Source: Betaproteobacteria bacterium (GTDB lineage Bacteria; Pseudomonadota; Gammaproteobacteria; Burkholderiales; Usitatibacteraceae). From it: 64,000 nucleotides of DNA. Shown here in pieces: positions 6,858 to 15,094 of the stretch; position 1 is the stretch's first letter, and every line of letters starts with the position of its first letter. The translations under genes were made by a program, and so were the position numbers. The DNA lies in NCBI GenBank assembly GCA_016791265.1, contig JAEUMY010000020.1:62001-126000 (forward strand), read 5' to 3'. The notes under the pieces were generated by a model. The model ran no database searches. It was not told the origin of the DNA and saw only the letters and a program-made list of their open reading frames with translations.

Positions 6858-8510
6858 TCAGTTGCGAATATTCGCAATGAGTCTATTGGTTGATGGATCA
6901 GACACCGAGCTGCCCGCGTTTGCTCTTAGCACCGCCTCCACCCCTCTCGCCGCCACCTTCCCCAACTCCACCCCCCACTGGTCAAACGCGTTGATGCCCC
7001 ACACCACACTTTGCACGAACACCTTGTGCTCGTAGAGCGCGATGAGCGCACCGAGTCGCGCGGGGGTGAGCGCGTCGACGAGAATCGTGTTGCTGGGCCG
7101 ATTGCCGGGGAACGCGCGGTGCGGCGCAAGGCGGCGGGCTTCTTCCGGCTCAACACCTGCGGCGATCATTTCCCGCTCGACCACTTCCGCAGACTTTCCC
7201 AGCATGAGCGCGCTGGATTGGGCGAGGCAGTTGGCGATGAGCTTGGTTTGATGGTCCGGAAACTTGCCGAGATGCTTCACCGGCAGGATGAAATCGATGG
7301 GCATCCATTCCGGCCCTTGGTGCAACAACTGATGGAAGGCGTGCTGGCCATTGGTGCCGGGCTCGCCCCAGATGACGGGAGCCGTGGCGTGGGTGACGGG
7401 TGAGCCGTCGAGGCGGATGCCTTTGCCATTGCTCTCCATTTCCAGCTGCTGCAAGTACGCGGGAAAGCAGGACAGCGCCTCGCTGTAGGGCAGGACGGCC
7501 TGAGTGGCGCGGTTGAAGAGGTTGCGATACCAGATGCCGATGAGCGCCAGCGTGATCGGCAGATTCCGCTCCGCCGGGGCGGTGCGAAAGTGCTTATCCA
7601 TCTCCGCCGCGCCATCGAGGAAGGCATCGAAGTGCTCGGGGCCGATGGCGATCATGTTGGCGAGGCCGATGGACGACCAGAGCGAGTAGCGACCGCCCAC
7701 GAAATCCCAGAAGCCGAACATGTTCTCCGGCGCGATGCCGAAAGCCGCGACCTCTTTCGCGTTGGTGGAGACGGCGGCGAAGTGGCGCGGGATGCCCGCC
7801 TCGCCAGCGCCGGATGCGAGCAACCATTGCCGCGCGCTCTTTGCGTTGGTGAGCGTCTCATCGGTGGTGAAGGTCTTGGAGGCGACGATGAAGAGCGTGG
7901 TCGCGGGGTCGAGCCCTTCCAGGGCTTCATCCAGCGCGGTGCCATCGACGTTGGAGACGAAGCGGAATGCGATGCCCCGTATTGCGAATATTCGCAGTGC
8001 GCGATACGCCATCGCGGGGCCAAGGTCCGAGCCGCCGATGCCGATGTTCACGACGGCACGAATGCGCTGGCCGGTGTGCCCAGTCCACTCCCCTGCCCTG
8101 ACCTTGCGCGCAAACGCGTAGCAGCGCTCGCGCTCCGCCGCCATGGTGCCGGGTGGCAATCCGCTGCCTGCCTCCAAGACACCTGAGCGGTCGCGCAAGG
8201 CGACGTGCAGCACCTTGCGCACTTCGGTGGTGTTGATGATCGCGCCAGTGAACATGGCTTCGCGCCGCGCGGCGACTCCTGCCGCCTTTGCAAGCCCATG
8301 CAATGCGCCCAGCGCGCCAGCATCAAGAATGTTCTTGGAAAAATCGAGCGTGATGCCTGCCGCAACGAGCGTCATCGTCTCGGCGCGCTTGGCATCGGCG
8401 GCGAAGAGATCGGCCATGCGAATATTCGCGAGGCGTCTGTGTTCCGCTTCAACAGCGTCCCACTGCGCGGTGAGATCAGGCAACTCAGGCACGTTGTTTT
8501 CTGGATTCAT
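6858..8510 (-). CDS. pgi: Glucose-6-phosphate isomerase
   Basis: 550 residues, the normal length for PGI. It interconverts glucose-6-phosphate and fructose-6-phosphate. Both family signatures are present: the phosphate-binding VASKTFTTDETLTNA, and the catalytic Glu/His region GEPGTNGQHAFHQLLHQG. NIGIGGSDLGP lies near residue 160. The ATG at 8510 overlaps the end of hexR by 26 bases, so the two genes form one unit. Three iterated palindromes lie inside, encoding LANIR near the N terminus, LRIFAI in the middle, and ANIR at the extreme C terminus. The last 36 codons are duplicated at 4736-4850. Confidence 0.97.
   Translation of the reverse strand: MNPENNVPELPDLTAQWDAVEAEHRRLANIRMADLFAADAKRAETMTLVAAGITLDFSKNILDAGALGALHGLAKAAGVAARREAMFTGAIINTTEVRKVLHVALRDRSGVLEAGSGLPPGTMAAERERCYAFARKVRAGEWTGHTGQRIRAVVNIGIGGSDLGPAMAYRALRIFAIRGIAFRFVSNVDGTALDEALEGLDPATTLFIVASKTFTTDETLTNAKSARQWLLASGAGEAGIPRHFAAVSTNAKEVAAFGIAPENMFGFWDFVGGRYSLWSSIGLANMIAIGPEHFDAFLDGAAEMDKHFRTAPAERNLPITLALIGIWYRNLFNRATQAVLPYSEALSCFPAYLQQLEMESNGKGIRLDGSPVTHATAPVIWGEPGTNGQHAFHQLLHQGPEWMPIDFILPVKHLGKFPDHQTKLIANCLAQSSALMLGKSAEVVEREMIAAGVEPEEARRLAPHRAFPGNRPSNTILVDALTPARLGALIALYEHKVFVQSVVWGINAFDQWGVELGKVAARGVEAVLRANAGSSVSDPSTNRLIANIRN
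6864..6875. repeat. Iterated palindrome, copy 6
   Basis: Encodes the ANIR before the C-terminal Asn of PGI. Confidence 0.95.
7984..7995. repeat. Iterated palindrome, copy 7
   Basis: In pgi, RIFA frame (ALRIFAIRG), between the GIGGSDLG and SNVDGT segments. Confidence 0.95.
8418..8429. repeat. Iterated palindrome, copy 8
   Basis: In pgi near its N terminus, ANIR frame (RLANIRMADLF). Confidence 0.95.
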
Positions 8511-9414
8511 CAATTCGTCTTTCCGATAGCACTTGCTTGGCCCGTTTCAGTTTCTGGGAGAGCGCCGGGCCGCGCTGCACGGCGACCGCGACGGCCAGCA
8601 CGTCAATCAGCGCCAGATGCACGAGGCGCGACGACATGGGCGCGTACACATCCAGGTCCTCCGGCACGTCCGCGCGCAGCAGCACATCGGCCAGTTCCGT
8701 GAGCAGCGAGCCGCTGGCGGTGATGGCGACTATTTTCGCACCGGCTTCACGCGCGACGCCAACACTTGCGAGCAAATCCATGGTGCTGCCGCTGCCGGAG
8801 ATGGCGACGACGACGGCGTCCGGCCCGAGCAAGGCGGCCGCGACAAGCTGCAAATGCGGATCGGAATACGCCGCCGTCGGCGGGCCGAGGCGCATGAACT
8901 TGTGCTGCGCGTCCTGCGCGACGATGCCGGAATTGCCGGAGCCATAGAACTCGATGCGTTTCGCGCGCGCGAGCAGCATGGCCGCCTCGCGAATATTCGC
9001 GGGGTCGAGGTGATTGCGGGTATGCACCATCGCGGCGATGCTGCGGTCAAACACCTTCGCGCCGATTTCGGCGGCGGAGTCCTTCAAGCCCACATCGCGA
9101 TGCACGAACGGCACGCTGCCGGCGAGACTCTGCGCAAGACGCAGCTTGAAGTCGCGATAACCGGCGAAGCCGAACGCGAGACAGAAGCGCGCCACGGTCG
9201 GCTGGCTGACGCCCGCGCGACGGGCAATCTCCGGAAAGGTGAGGTCGATGACCTGGTTGGGATGCCGCAGAATGTATCGCGCCACCGCTTGCTCCGAGGG
9301 GCGGAGCGAGTCCATGCCCGCCTCCACCCGGTCCAGCAAAGACGAGCCGGGCGTTGCATCGACATGGCCGGCTTCGTGGGCGGTTTCGCGGGCGGATCTT
9401 CGGGAACGCGACAT
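8485..9414 (-). CDS. hexR: HexR, RpiR-family regulator of central sugar metabolism
   Basis: 309 residues. An N-terminal RpiR helix-turn-helix (TFPEIARRAGVSQPTVARFC) is followed by a SIS sugar-phosphate-binding domain (RIEFYGSGNSGIVAQDAQHK; VAISGSGSTMDLL). HexR represses Entner-Doudoroff genes and is released by 2-keto-3-deoxy-6-phosphogluconate. It is divergent from edd-eda-zwf, with two matching operators in the 238-bp spacer, one close to its own start. A GCGAATATTCGC copy lies just two bases upstream of the ATG, and a second encodes PANIRE inside the gene. Confidence 0.94.
   Translation of the reverse strand: MSRSRRSARETAHEAGHVDATPGSSLLDRVEAGMDSLRPSEQAVARYILRHPNQVIDLTFPEIARRAGVSQPTVARFCLAFGFAGYRDFKLRLAQSLAGSVPFVHRDVGLKDSAAEIGAKVFDRSIAAMVHTRNHLDPANIREAAMLLARAKRIEFYGSGNSGIVAQDAQHKFMRLGPPTAAYSDPHLQLVAAALLGPDAVVVAISGSGSTMDLLASVGVAREAGAKIVAITASGSLLTELADVLLRADVPEDLDVYAPMSSRLVHLALIDVLAVAVAVQRGPALSQKLKRAKQVLSERRIDESRKQRA
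8989..9000. repeat. Iterated palindrome, copy 9
   Basis: In hexR, ANIR frame (DPANIREAAM), between the HTH and SIS domains. Confidence 0.95.
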
Positions 9415-9416
9415 GG

Positions 9417-9428
9417 GCGAATATTCGC
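9417..9428. repeat. Iterated palindrome, copy 10
   Basis: Occupies the hexR ribosome-binding region, ending two bases before the ATG. Confidence 0.95.
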
Positions 9429-9447
9429 AGTCATTGTTGCGGGTTTG

Positions 9448-9462
9448 TGTAGATTATCAACA
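9448..9462. promoter_or_regulatory. Putative HexR operator near hexR
   Basis: TGTAGATTATCAACA, 34 bases upstream of the hexR start. It resembles the pseudo-palindromic TGTARTT..AYTACA HexR consensus as I recall it. Its reverse complement differs from the second site at 9536 by one base, so the spacer carries the same element in opposite orientations. Confidence 0.7.
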
Positions 9463-9535
9463 AGACGGGCCGGCTTGGCAAGCCCGCACCTGACGGGGGC
9501 TTCCAGACTGGCGAGGCGAGGTCTTGCGCTATTTC

Positions 9536-9550
9536 TGTTGAAAATCTACA
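9536..9550. promoter_or_regulatory. Putative HexR operator upstream of edd
   Basis: TGTTGAAAATCTACA, 103 bases before the edd ATG, is the inverted near-copy of the element at 9448. The position suits repression of the edd-eda-zwf promoter. Confidence 0.7.
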
Positions 9551-9595
9551 ATCCAGACAGATCGGCTGGCGTGTTGCACTCGCACCCCGCCCCGA

Positions 9596-9619
9596 CCCTC
9601 CCCCCCTCACGGGGGAGGG
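9596..9619. repeat. GC-rich hairpin CCCTCCCCC/GGGGGAGGG in the edd leader
   Basis: A nine-base perfect stem around a short loop lies 34 bases before edd, inside its predicted leader. It belongs to the dispersed CCCCC...GGGGG repeat type also seen at 63.6 kb. It has no T-tract, so it is not an intrinsic terminator. Confidence 0.6.
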
Positions 9620-9652
9620 AGATAGGCTCTCTCTTGCTCTTGAGGTTGTGTC

Positions 9653-11530
9653 ATGCCCCTTCATTCCGAACTTGCCGCTGTCACAGATCACATCCGCGAG
9701 CGCAGCCGCGCCCACCGCGCCGCCTACCTCGCCCATGTCGCCGTCGCGAAGAAGGCGAACGGCACCGCCCGGGCGCGCATGTCCTGCACCAACCTGGCGC
9801 ACGCCATCGCCGCCGAGCCGCCCAGCGCCAAGCTCATGCTGCGCGAATTGCGCCAGCCCAACATCGGTATCGTCTCCGCCTACAACGACATGCTGTCCGC
9901 GCACCAGCCGCTGGCCGCGTTCCCACCCATCATCAAGGCGGCCGCACAGGACGCCGGCGCCACGGCGCAGTTCGCCGGCGGCGTGCCCGCGATGTGCGAC
10001 GGCGTGACCCAGGGTCAGGCCGGCATGGAGCTGTCCCTGTTCTCGCGCGATGTCATCGCCCTGTCCACGGCCATCGCGTTGTCGCATGACGTGTTCGACG
10101 CGGCGCTGTGTCTCGGTGTATGCGACAAGATCGTGCCGGGTTTGCTCATTGGCGCGCTGCAATTCGGCCACCTGCCGGTGATCTTCGTGCCTGCCGGGCC
10201 GATGACATCCGGCCTATCCAATGACGAGAAGGCCAAGGTGCGCCAACTCTTCGCGCAGGGCAAGGTGGATCGCGCGGCGCTGCTCGAAGCCGAGAGCCAG
10301 GCCTATCACGGCCCCGGCACCTGCACGTTTTACGGCACGGCCAACAGCAACCAGTTGCTCATGGAGATCATGGGCCTGCATTTGCCCGGCGCCGCGTTCG
10401 TCAATCCCGGCACGCCGCTACGCGATGCGCTCACTCGCGCCGCCGCCAAGCGCGCCGCCGAGCTGGCTCGCGCAGGCGCCGCCGGCGTGTCGCTCGCCGA
10501 CATCGTCGACGAGCGCGCCATCGTCAACGCCATCGTCGGCCTGCTCGCGACGGGCGGGTCCACCAACCACACCATTCATCTCGTCGCCATCGCGCGCGCT
10601 GCCGGCATCTTCATCGATTGGAACGACTTCGACCGCCTGTCTCGCGTGGTGCCGCTGTTGGCGCGGGTTTATCCCAATGGCAGCGCGGACGTGAATCACT
10701 TCCATGCGGCGGGCGGCACGGCGTTTGTGATTCGCGAACTTCTCGCCGCGGGCTTGCTGCATGGCGACGTGCAGACGGTTGCCGGCCCCGGCCTTGCGCA
10801 GCAGACCCGCGAGCCCGTGCTGCAAGACGGCCAACTTTCCTGGCGCGATGGCCCTGGCGCCAGCGGCGACGAGACGGTGCTGCGTCCCGCCGCCAGCGCA
10901 TTCAGCGCCGATGGCGGCTTGCGCCTGCTCACCGGCAACCTCGGTCGCGCGGTCATCAAAGTGTCGGCCGTCAAACCACAGCACCGTGTGGTGCGCGCAC
11001 CCGCCATCGTGTTCAACAGTCAGGACGACATGCTCGCCGCTTTTCAGCGCGGCGAACTGGAGAAGGACTTCGTGGCCGTGGTGCGCTGGCAGGGGCCGCG
11101 CGCCAATGGCATGCCGGAGCTGCACAAACTCACGCCCGCGCTGGGCGTGCTGCAAGACAAGGGGTTCAAGGTGGCGCTCGTGACCGACGGTCGCATGTCC
11201 GGCGCGTCGGGCAAGGTGCCGGCCGCCATCCATGTCTCGCCGGAGTGTCTCGCTGGCGGCGCCATCGGCAACGTGCGCGATGGCGACATCATCACGCTGG
11301 ATGCGGAGCGCGGCGCGCTCCATGCCGACGTCGACGCCGCCGTGTGGGCGGCGCGAACCACGCCTTCGCTCGATCTGTCCGCGAATGGCATCGGCCTCGG
11401 CCGTGAACTCTTCGCGCATGCCCGCGCCAGCGCCAGCACGGCGGAGACAGGCGCATCCATCTGCTTCGATCCGCTGGCGCCGCCTCGCCAGCTCAAGGCG
11501 AATTCGACCCCGGCACTCACGAACGAATGA
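9653..11530 (+). CDS. edd: 6-phosphogluconate dehydratase (Entner-Doudoroff)
   Basis: 625 residues of the IlvD/Edd dehydratase family. It converts 6-phosphogluconate to KDPG using a labile 4Fe-4S cluster. Cluster-ligand regions are visible: [32 protein letters not shown] and [16 protein letters not shown]. The C-terminal swivel domain ends with [18 protein letters not shown], a family signature. It starts the operon: eda begins in an ATGA overlap with its stop. Likely HexR-controlled through 9536-9550. Confidence 0.97.
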   Translation: MPLHSELAAVTDHIRERSRAHRAAYLAHVAVAKKANGTARARMSCTNLAHAIAAEPPSAKLMLRELRQPNIGIVSAYNDMLSAHQPLAAFPPIIKAAAQDAGATAQFAGGVPAMCDGVTQGQAGMELSLFSRDVIALSTAIALSHDVFDAALCLGVCDKIVPGLLIGALQFGHLPVIFVPAGPMTSGLSNDEKAKVRQLFAQGKVDRAALLEAESQAYHGPGTCTFYGTANSNQLLMEIMGLHLPGAAFVNPGTPLRDALTRAAAKRAAELARAGAAGVSLADIVDERAIVNAIVGLLATGGSTNHTIHLVAIARAAGIFIDWNDFDRLSRVVPLLARVYPNGSADVNHFHAAGGTAFVIRELLAAGLLHGDVQTVAGPGLAQQTREPVLQDGQLSWRDGPGASGDETVLRPAASAFSADGGLRLLTGNLGRAVIKVSAVKPQHRVVRAPAIVFNSQDDMLAAFQRGELEKDFVAVVRWQGPRANGMPELHKLTPALGVLQDKGFKVALVTDGRMSGASGKVPAAIHVSPECLAGGAIGNVRDGDIITLDAERGALHADVDAAVWAARTTPSLDLSANGIGLGRELFAHARASASTAETGASICFDPLAPPRQLKANSTPALTNE

Positions 11531-12162
11531 AACTCATGAATATCCACGACATCATGAAAGCCAGCCCGGTCATGCCGGTGCTGGTGATCGACAACCCCGA
11601 CCAGGCGGTGCCGCTGGCCAACGCGCTGGTCGCAGGCGGCATCCGCACGTTGGAAGTCACGCTGCGCACCGCCGCCGCGCTGGACGCGGTGCGCCGCATT
11701 CGTGCCGCCGTGCCGGATGCCATCGTGGGCGTGGGGACCATCACTCGCGTGACCGATATCGCGGCGTCAATCAAGGCCGGCGCGCAGTTCGGCGTGAGCC
11801 CCGGCGCGACATCTGCGCTGCTCGGCGCGGCGCGCGCGGGCGCATGGCCGTTCCTGCCCGGCGTGGCGACGCCGTCGGACATACTGCTCGCCATCGAGCA
11901 CGGCTTTGACGCGATGAAGTTCTTTCCTGCCGAGGCCGCGGGCGGCATCCCGATGCTGAAGTCGCTGGCCGGCCCTTTTGCGAATATTCGCTTCTGCCCG
12001 ACCGGGGGCATTGATCTTGCCAAAGCGCGCGAGTACCTGAAGCAACCCAACGTCACCTGCGTGGGCGGCTCGTGGCTGGTGCCGTCCGCCGCGATCAAGG
12101 CCAATGACTGGAACACCCTTGAACAACTCGCGCGCGAAGCCGCTGGCCTGCGCGAAGCATGA
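11527..12162 (+). CDS. eda: KDPG aldolase
   Basis: 211 residues. It cleaves 2-keto-3-deoxy-6-phosphogluconate to pyruvate and glyceraldehyde-3-phosphate. Visible are the catalytic Glu in TLEVTLRTA, the Schiff-base Lys in [10 protein letters not shown], and the phosphate-binding CPTGGI and CVGGSWLVP. It starts at the ATG overlapping the edd stop, and its own stop overlaps the zwf start (ATGA), so all three genes are coupled. The palindrome at 11980 encodes FANIR where E. coli Eda, as I recall it, has FSQVR in an ungapped alignment. Confidence 0.96.
   Translation: MKLMNIHDIMKASPVMPVLVIDNPDQAVPLANALVAGGIRTLEVTLRTAAALDAVRRIRAAVPDAIVGVGTITRVTDIAASIKAGAQFGVSPGATSALLGAARAGAWPFLPGVATPSDILLAIEHGFDAMKFFPAEAAGGIPMLKSLAGPFANIRFCPTGGIDLAKAREYLKQPNVTCVGGSWLVPSAAIKANDWNTLEQLAREAAGLREA
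11980..11991. repeat. Iterated palindrome, copy 11
   Basis: In eda, ANIR frame ([13 protein letters not shown]), one residue from the phosphate-binding CPTGG. Confidence 0.95.
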
Positions 12163-13664
12163 AGGACCTGACGATGACCGACACCGCCCCACCCTGCCGT
12201 GCCCTCGTCCTCTTCGGCGCCACCGGCGATCTCGCCAAACGCATGCTCTGGCCATCGCTCTACGCGCTGCATTGCGATGGCTTGTTGCCCGAACCCTTTC
12301 AGCTCATCGGTGCGGCCAAATCAGCCCTCGATCATGGGACTTGGGTGGAGCGCGTGCGCGAGTCCATCCTCTCATCGGCCAACGCCAAGCTGTTTGACGA
12401 GGCGACATTCGCCGCGTTCTCCGGGAGACTCGCCTATGTGTCGGTGGACGTGCAGTCCGCCGAGAGTGTCGCCGCCATCAAGTCGGCATTGAAACCGGCG
12501 GATGGCGCACAGGATGGCGCACATCAAGGCGGCGTGATCTTCTACCTCTCCACCGGCCCGCAACTCTTCGGCCCCATCGCGCTGGCGCTCAACGCCGCCG
12601 GGCTCGTGGACACGCGAAGCCGCATCGTCATCGAGAAGCCCATTGGCACCGACGCCCGCACGGCGAATGAAGTCAATTCCGCCATCGGGTCCGCCTTCGC
12701 GGAGAATCAGGTCTTCCGCATCGATCACTATCTGGGCAAGGAGGCCGTGCAGAACCTCTTGGCGCTGCGCTTCGCCAACGCCATCTTCGAGCCGCTGTGG
12801 AACGCCAACGCCATCGAGCAGGTGCAGATCTCCGTGTCCGAGAGCGTCGGCGTGGATGGCCGCTGGCCGTTCTACGACAGCACCGGCGCGCTGCGCGACA
12901 TGGTGCAGAGCCATCTCTTGCAACTGCTCTGCCTCGTTGCGATGGAGCCGCCAGCCAGCTTCACGCCATCGGCCGTGCGCAATGAAAAGGTGAAAGTGCT
13001 GTGGTCGCTCCGCCCCATCACGGCGGCGAATGCCGCGACTCACACGGTGCGCGGGCAGTACACCGCCGGGCACAGCGCGGGCGAGCCGGCCAAGGGTTAT
13101 CTGGAGGAAACCGGCGCCAGACCCGCGAGCGATACGGAGACTTTCGTCGCCGTGAAAGCGGAGATCGACAACTGGCGCTGGGCCGGCGTGCCGTTTTATC
13201 TTCGCACCGGCAAACGCATGACGCGCCGCTCTTCCGAGATCGCCATCCAGTTCAAGGCGGCCCCCTACAACATCTTCGCCGGCATTGGCGCCACGCTGTC
13301 GCCCAACACGCTGCTCATCAAACTGCAGCCGGAGGAAATGATCACGCTGACACTCATGCACAAGAAGCCCGGCATGAACGAAGTGAAGCTGGCCGAGGTT
13401 CCGCTCAATCTATCCGTGGGCGAGGCGTTCGAGACGTCGCGCCGGCGCATCGCCTACGAGCGCATGTTGCTGGACGTGCTGCGCGACAACTCGGCGCTCT
13501 TCTTGCGGCGCGACGAGATCGAAGCGGCGTGGCAATGGGTGGATGGCATCATCGCCGGGTGGAAGGAGGCGGGTTTGGCGCCCAAGCCCTACTCGGCGGG
13601 AACGTGGGGGCCGAGTGCGGCCATCGCGCTCGCGGAGAGGAATGGGCATTCGTGGCATGAGTGA
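12159..13664 (+). CDS. zwf: Glucose-6-phosphate 1-dehydrogenase
   Basis: 501 residues. It oxidises glucose-6-phosphate to 6-phosphogluconolactone with NAD(P)+. The N-terminal dinucleotide motif is LFGATGDLAKRMLWP, and the active-site segment RIDHYLGKEAVQNLLALRFAN has the catalytic His and Lys. The ATG at 12159 overlaps the eda stop; a second ATG at 12174 is possible. No 6-phosphogluconolactonase gene follows in the window. A diverged copy of its last 17 codons lies at 14972-15023. Confidence 0.97.
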   Translation: MKDLTMTDTAPPCRALVLFGATGDLAKRMLWPSLYALHCDGLLPEPFQLIGAAKSALDHGTWVERVRESILSSANAKLFDEATFAAFSGRLAYVSVDVQSAESVAAIKSALKPADGAQDGAHQGGVIFYLSTGPQLFGPIALALNAAGLVDTRSRIVIEKPIGTDARTANEVNSAIGSAFAENQVFRIDHYLGKEAVQNLLALRFANAIFEPLWNANAIEQVQISVSESVGVDGRWPFYDSTGALRDMVQSHLLQLLCLVAMEPPASFTPSAVRNEKVKVLWSLRPITAANAATHTVRGQYTAGHSAGEPAKGYLEETGARPASDTETFVAVKAEIDNWRWAGVPFYLRTGKRMTRRSSEIAIQFKAAPYNIFAGIGATLSPNTLLIKLQPEEMITLTLMHKKPGMNEVKLAEVPLNLSVGEAFETSRRRIAYERMLLDVLRDNSALFLRRDEIEAAWQWVDGIIAGWKEAGLAPKPYSAGTWGPSAAIALAERNGHSWHE

Positions 13665-13911
13665 TCAGCCTGACACCCGGGTCTGTCTGCCCGCGACCGA
13701 ACGGCAAGCTGCTGACACAGTGGGCTTGCGTCCGAACTTGCTGCATCCGATGGCGGGAGCCGGTCCCGCGCACTGACTTCCGACCGCGTGCTGTCAACGG
13801 CGGCCGACCCAGATCGTTGACAACTTGCGGACAGAGTGTTGAAGTTCACGACACCAGATGCTCAGTGGCATCGGATCAAGAATACTAAGCGAAAAAAAGG
13901 GGGGAATAGCC

Positions 13912-14775
13912 ATGGCAGCACATGATCGGGCGGTAAATGGGTTTGCAGGCAGATGCCTGTTCGGACTTGCCATGCTGGTTGCGCTGCAGCCCACCACCGC
14001 GGCCGCCGAAGCCGCGCTGGACTGTGCGTGCGTGGTCAACAAGGTTGACTTCGACGTGCGCTATGAATACACCTGGGGCGACAAGCCGTGGACATCAGCA
14101 TCGGTCAATCGCGGCAACCGTAGCTGGTTCTGCTGGACATCTGCGCGGGCGGGTGAACCGGTGCCGCCACTGCGTGTGCGCCTGGATGTGGATCTGTCCG
14201 ACAGCACCTCGTTGTCCACCTACAACCTGCCCCTGTCACGCGCCGGTGCGAAGAGCTGTGACCATGTCCAGCCCACGTCCACGTTCCACTTCGCCTATCG
14301 CGCCAACACGAATAAGCTCTTCATGGCGCTGACCAAGAGTCAACCTGATCCCGCTGCGGCGTTGGCACGTCCGGCGCCGTCGCCATATCCCACCATGTCT
14401 GGCGGGGCGCCGGTCCCGCCTTCGGCAGGCGCCGCGTCCGGCGCACCCTATGGCTGCGCCTGCGTGAACAGCCGCGTGCGCGGCAATGCTGAAATGCGTG
14501 CCCGATGGGGCGATGGCGCCTGGGAGGCGTTTGTCCTGCAACCCGGTTACTCCCGGTCATTCTGCTGGCGCTATGCGCAAGGGAGCACGGCCTCGCCGGC
14601 CCTGCAAGTCATGCTGGATGTGGAGTTGACTGACGCGACTCGATGGGTGACCTACAACCTTGACCGGGTGCAGTCGACGTCGCAGCAGTGCAACGCCATC
14701 GGGGTGCGCGGACAATACGATCTGGTGGATGCGCAAAATCCGCGCGCTGCGGAGGCGAAGCTCGTCAAGCGCTAG
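13912..14775 (+). CDS. Secreted protein with duplicated cysteine domain
   Basis: 287 residues from an ATG with a strong AAGGGGGGAA ribosome site. A signal peptide ends near AAAEA. Two tandem domains of about 95 residues follow. The first starts LDCACVVNKV and the second YGCACVNSRV; both contain WGD.PW or WGDGAW, then FCW, then LDV[DE]L[ST]D, then TYNL, and a final Cys. A proline-rich linker (APVPPSAGAAS) joins them. This is an internal duplication of an unrecognised, probably disulfide-bonded periplasmic fold. It sits between the full zwf and decayed copies of the tyrS and zwf tails. Confidence 0.8.
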   Translation: MAAHDRAVNGFAGRCLFGLAMLVALQPTTAAAEAALDCACVVNKVDFDVRYEYTWGDKPWTSASVNRGNRSWFCWTSARAGEPVPPLRVRLDVDLSDSTSLSTYNLPLSRAGAKSCDHVQPTSTFHFAYRANTNKLFMALTKSQPDPAAALARPAPSPYPTMSGGAPVPPSAGAASGAPYGCACVNSRVRGNAEMRARWGDGAWEAFVLQPGYSRSFCWRYAQGSTASPALQVMLDVELTDATRWVTYNLDRVQSTSQQCNAIGVRGQYDLVDAQNPRAAEAKLVKR

Positions 14776-14829
14776 CGCTAGCGCGAACCGTGTCGCAACA
14801 CCGGATTCAGTTCCAGCGGGTCGGCGCAC

Positions 14830-14938
14830 ACTGCCTCTTTCCCCTGCGCGGTACGGCCTAGCGCCCGAACCTGCGATCCCCATCGCCCAGCGCGTGATCC
14901 AACACATGCACGCGCTGGCCGTTGAGGCCGACCGCGCA
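14830..14938 (-). pseudogene. Decayed copy of the tyrS 3' end
   Basis: 109 bases align without gaps to the tyrS tail at about 17217-17325, at roughly 80 percent. The minus-strand reading is GLNGQRVHVLDHALGDGDRRFG against [22 protein letters not shown] in TyrS. It then hits a stop codon, with PRRGKRQ visible beyond. Orientation matches the functional tyrS. Confidence 0.85.
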
Positions 14939-14971
14939 AGCGCTTGGGTGACCGGCCGAAGCATCGCGGCT

Positions 14972-15023
14972 GAGTGCCGCCATCGCGTTCACCGAGTGCA
15001 ATGGGCAGTCGTGGCATGAGTGA
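14972..15023 (+). pseudogene. Decayed copy of the zwf 3' end
   Basis: 52 bases match 13613-13664 at about 87 percent. They read SAAIAFTECNGQSWHE-stop against SAAIALAERNGHSWHE-stop in Zwf. It lies 33 bases after the tyrS tail copy, which gives the crossed order expected at the junction of a tandem duplication of the zwf-tyrS interval. Confidence 0.85.
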
Positions 15024-15094
15024 ATTCGAAGTCTGCGCCGCCAGCGGGAAACTGGTTTCATCAGAACTTGTGGTGATGGCAAGAAACGAACCGC

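Noticed and set aside
9596..9619. GC hairpin in the edd leader as a terminator
   Set aside because: No T-tract follows the stem.
8533..10089. 518-residue plus-strand ORF across hexR and the edd leader
   Set aside because: It is Arg/His-rich with no domain and overlaps the well-supported hexR and edd frames.
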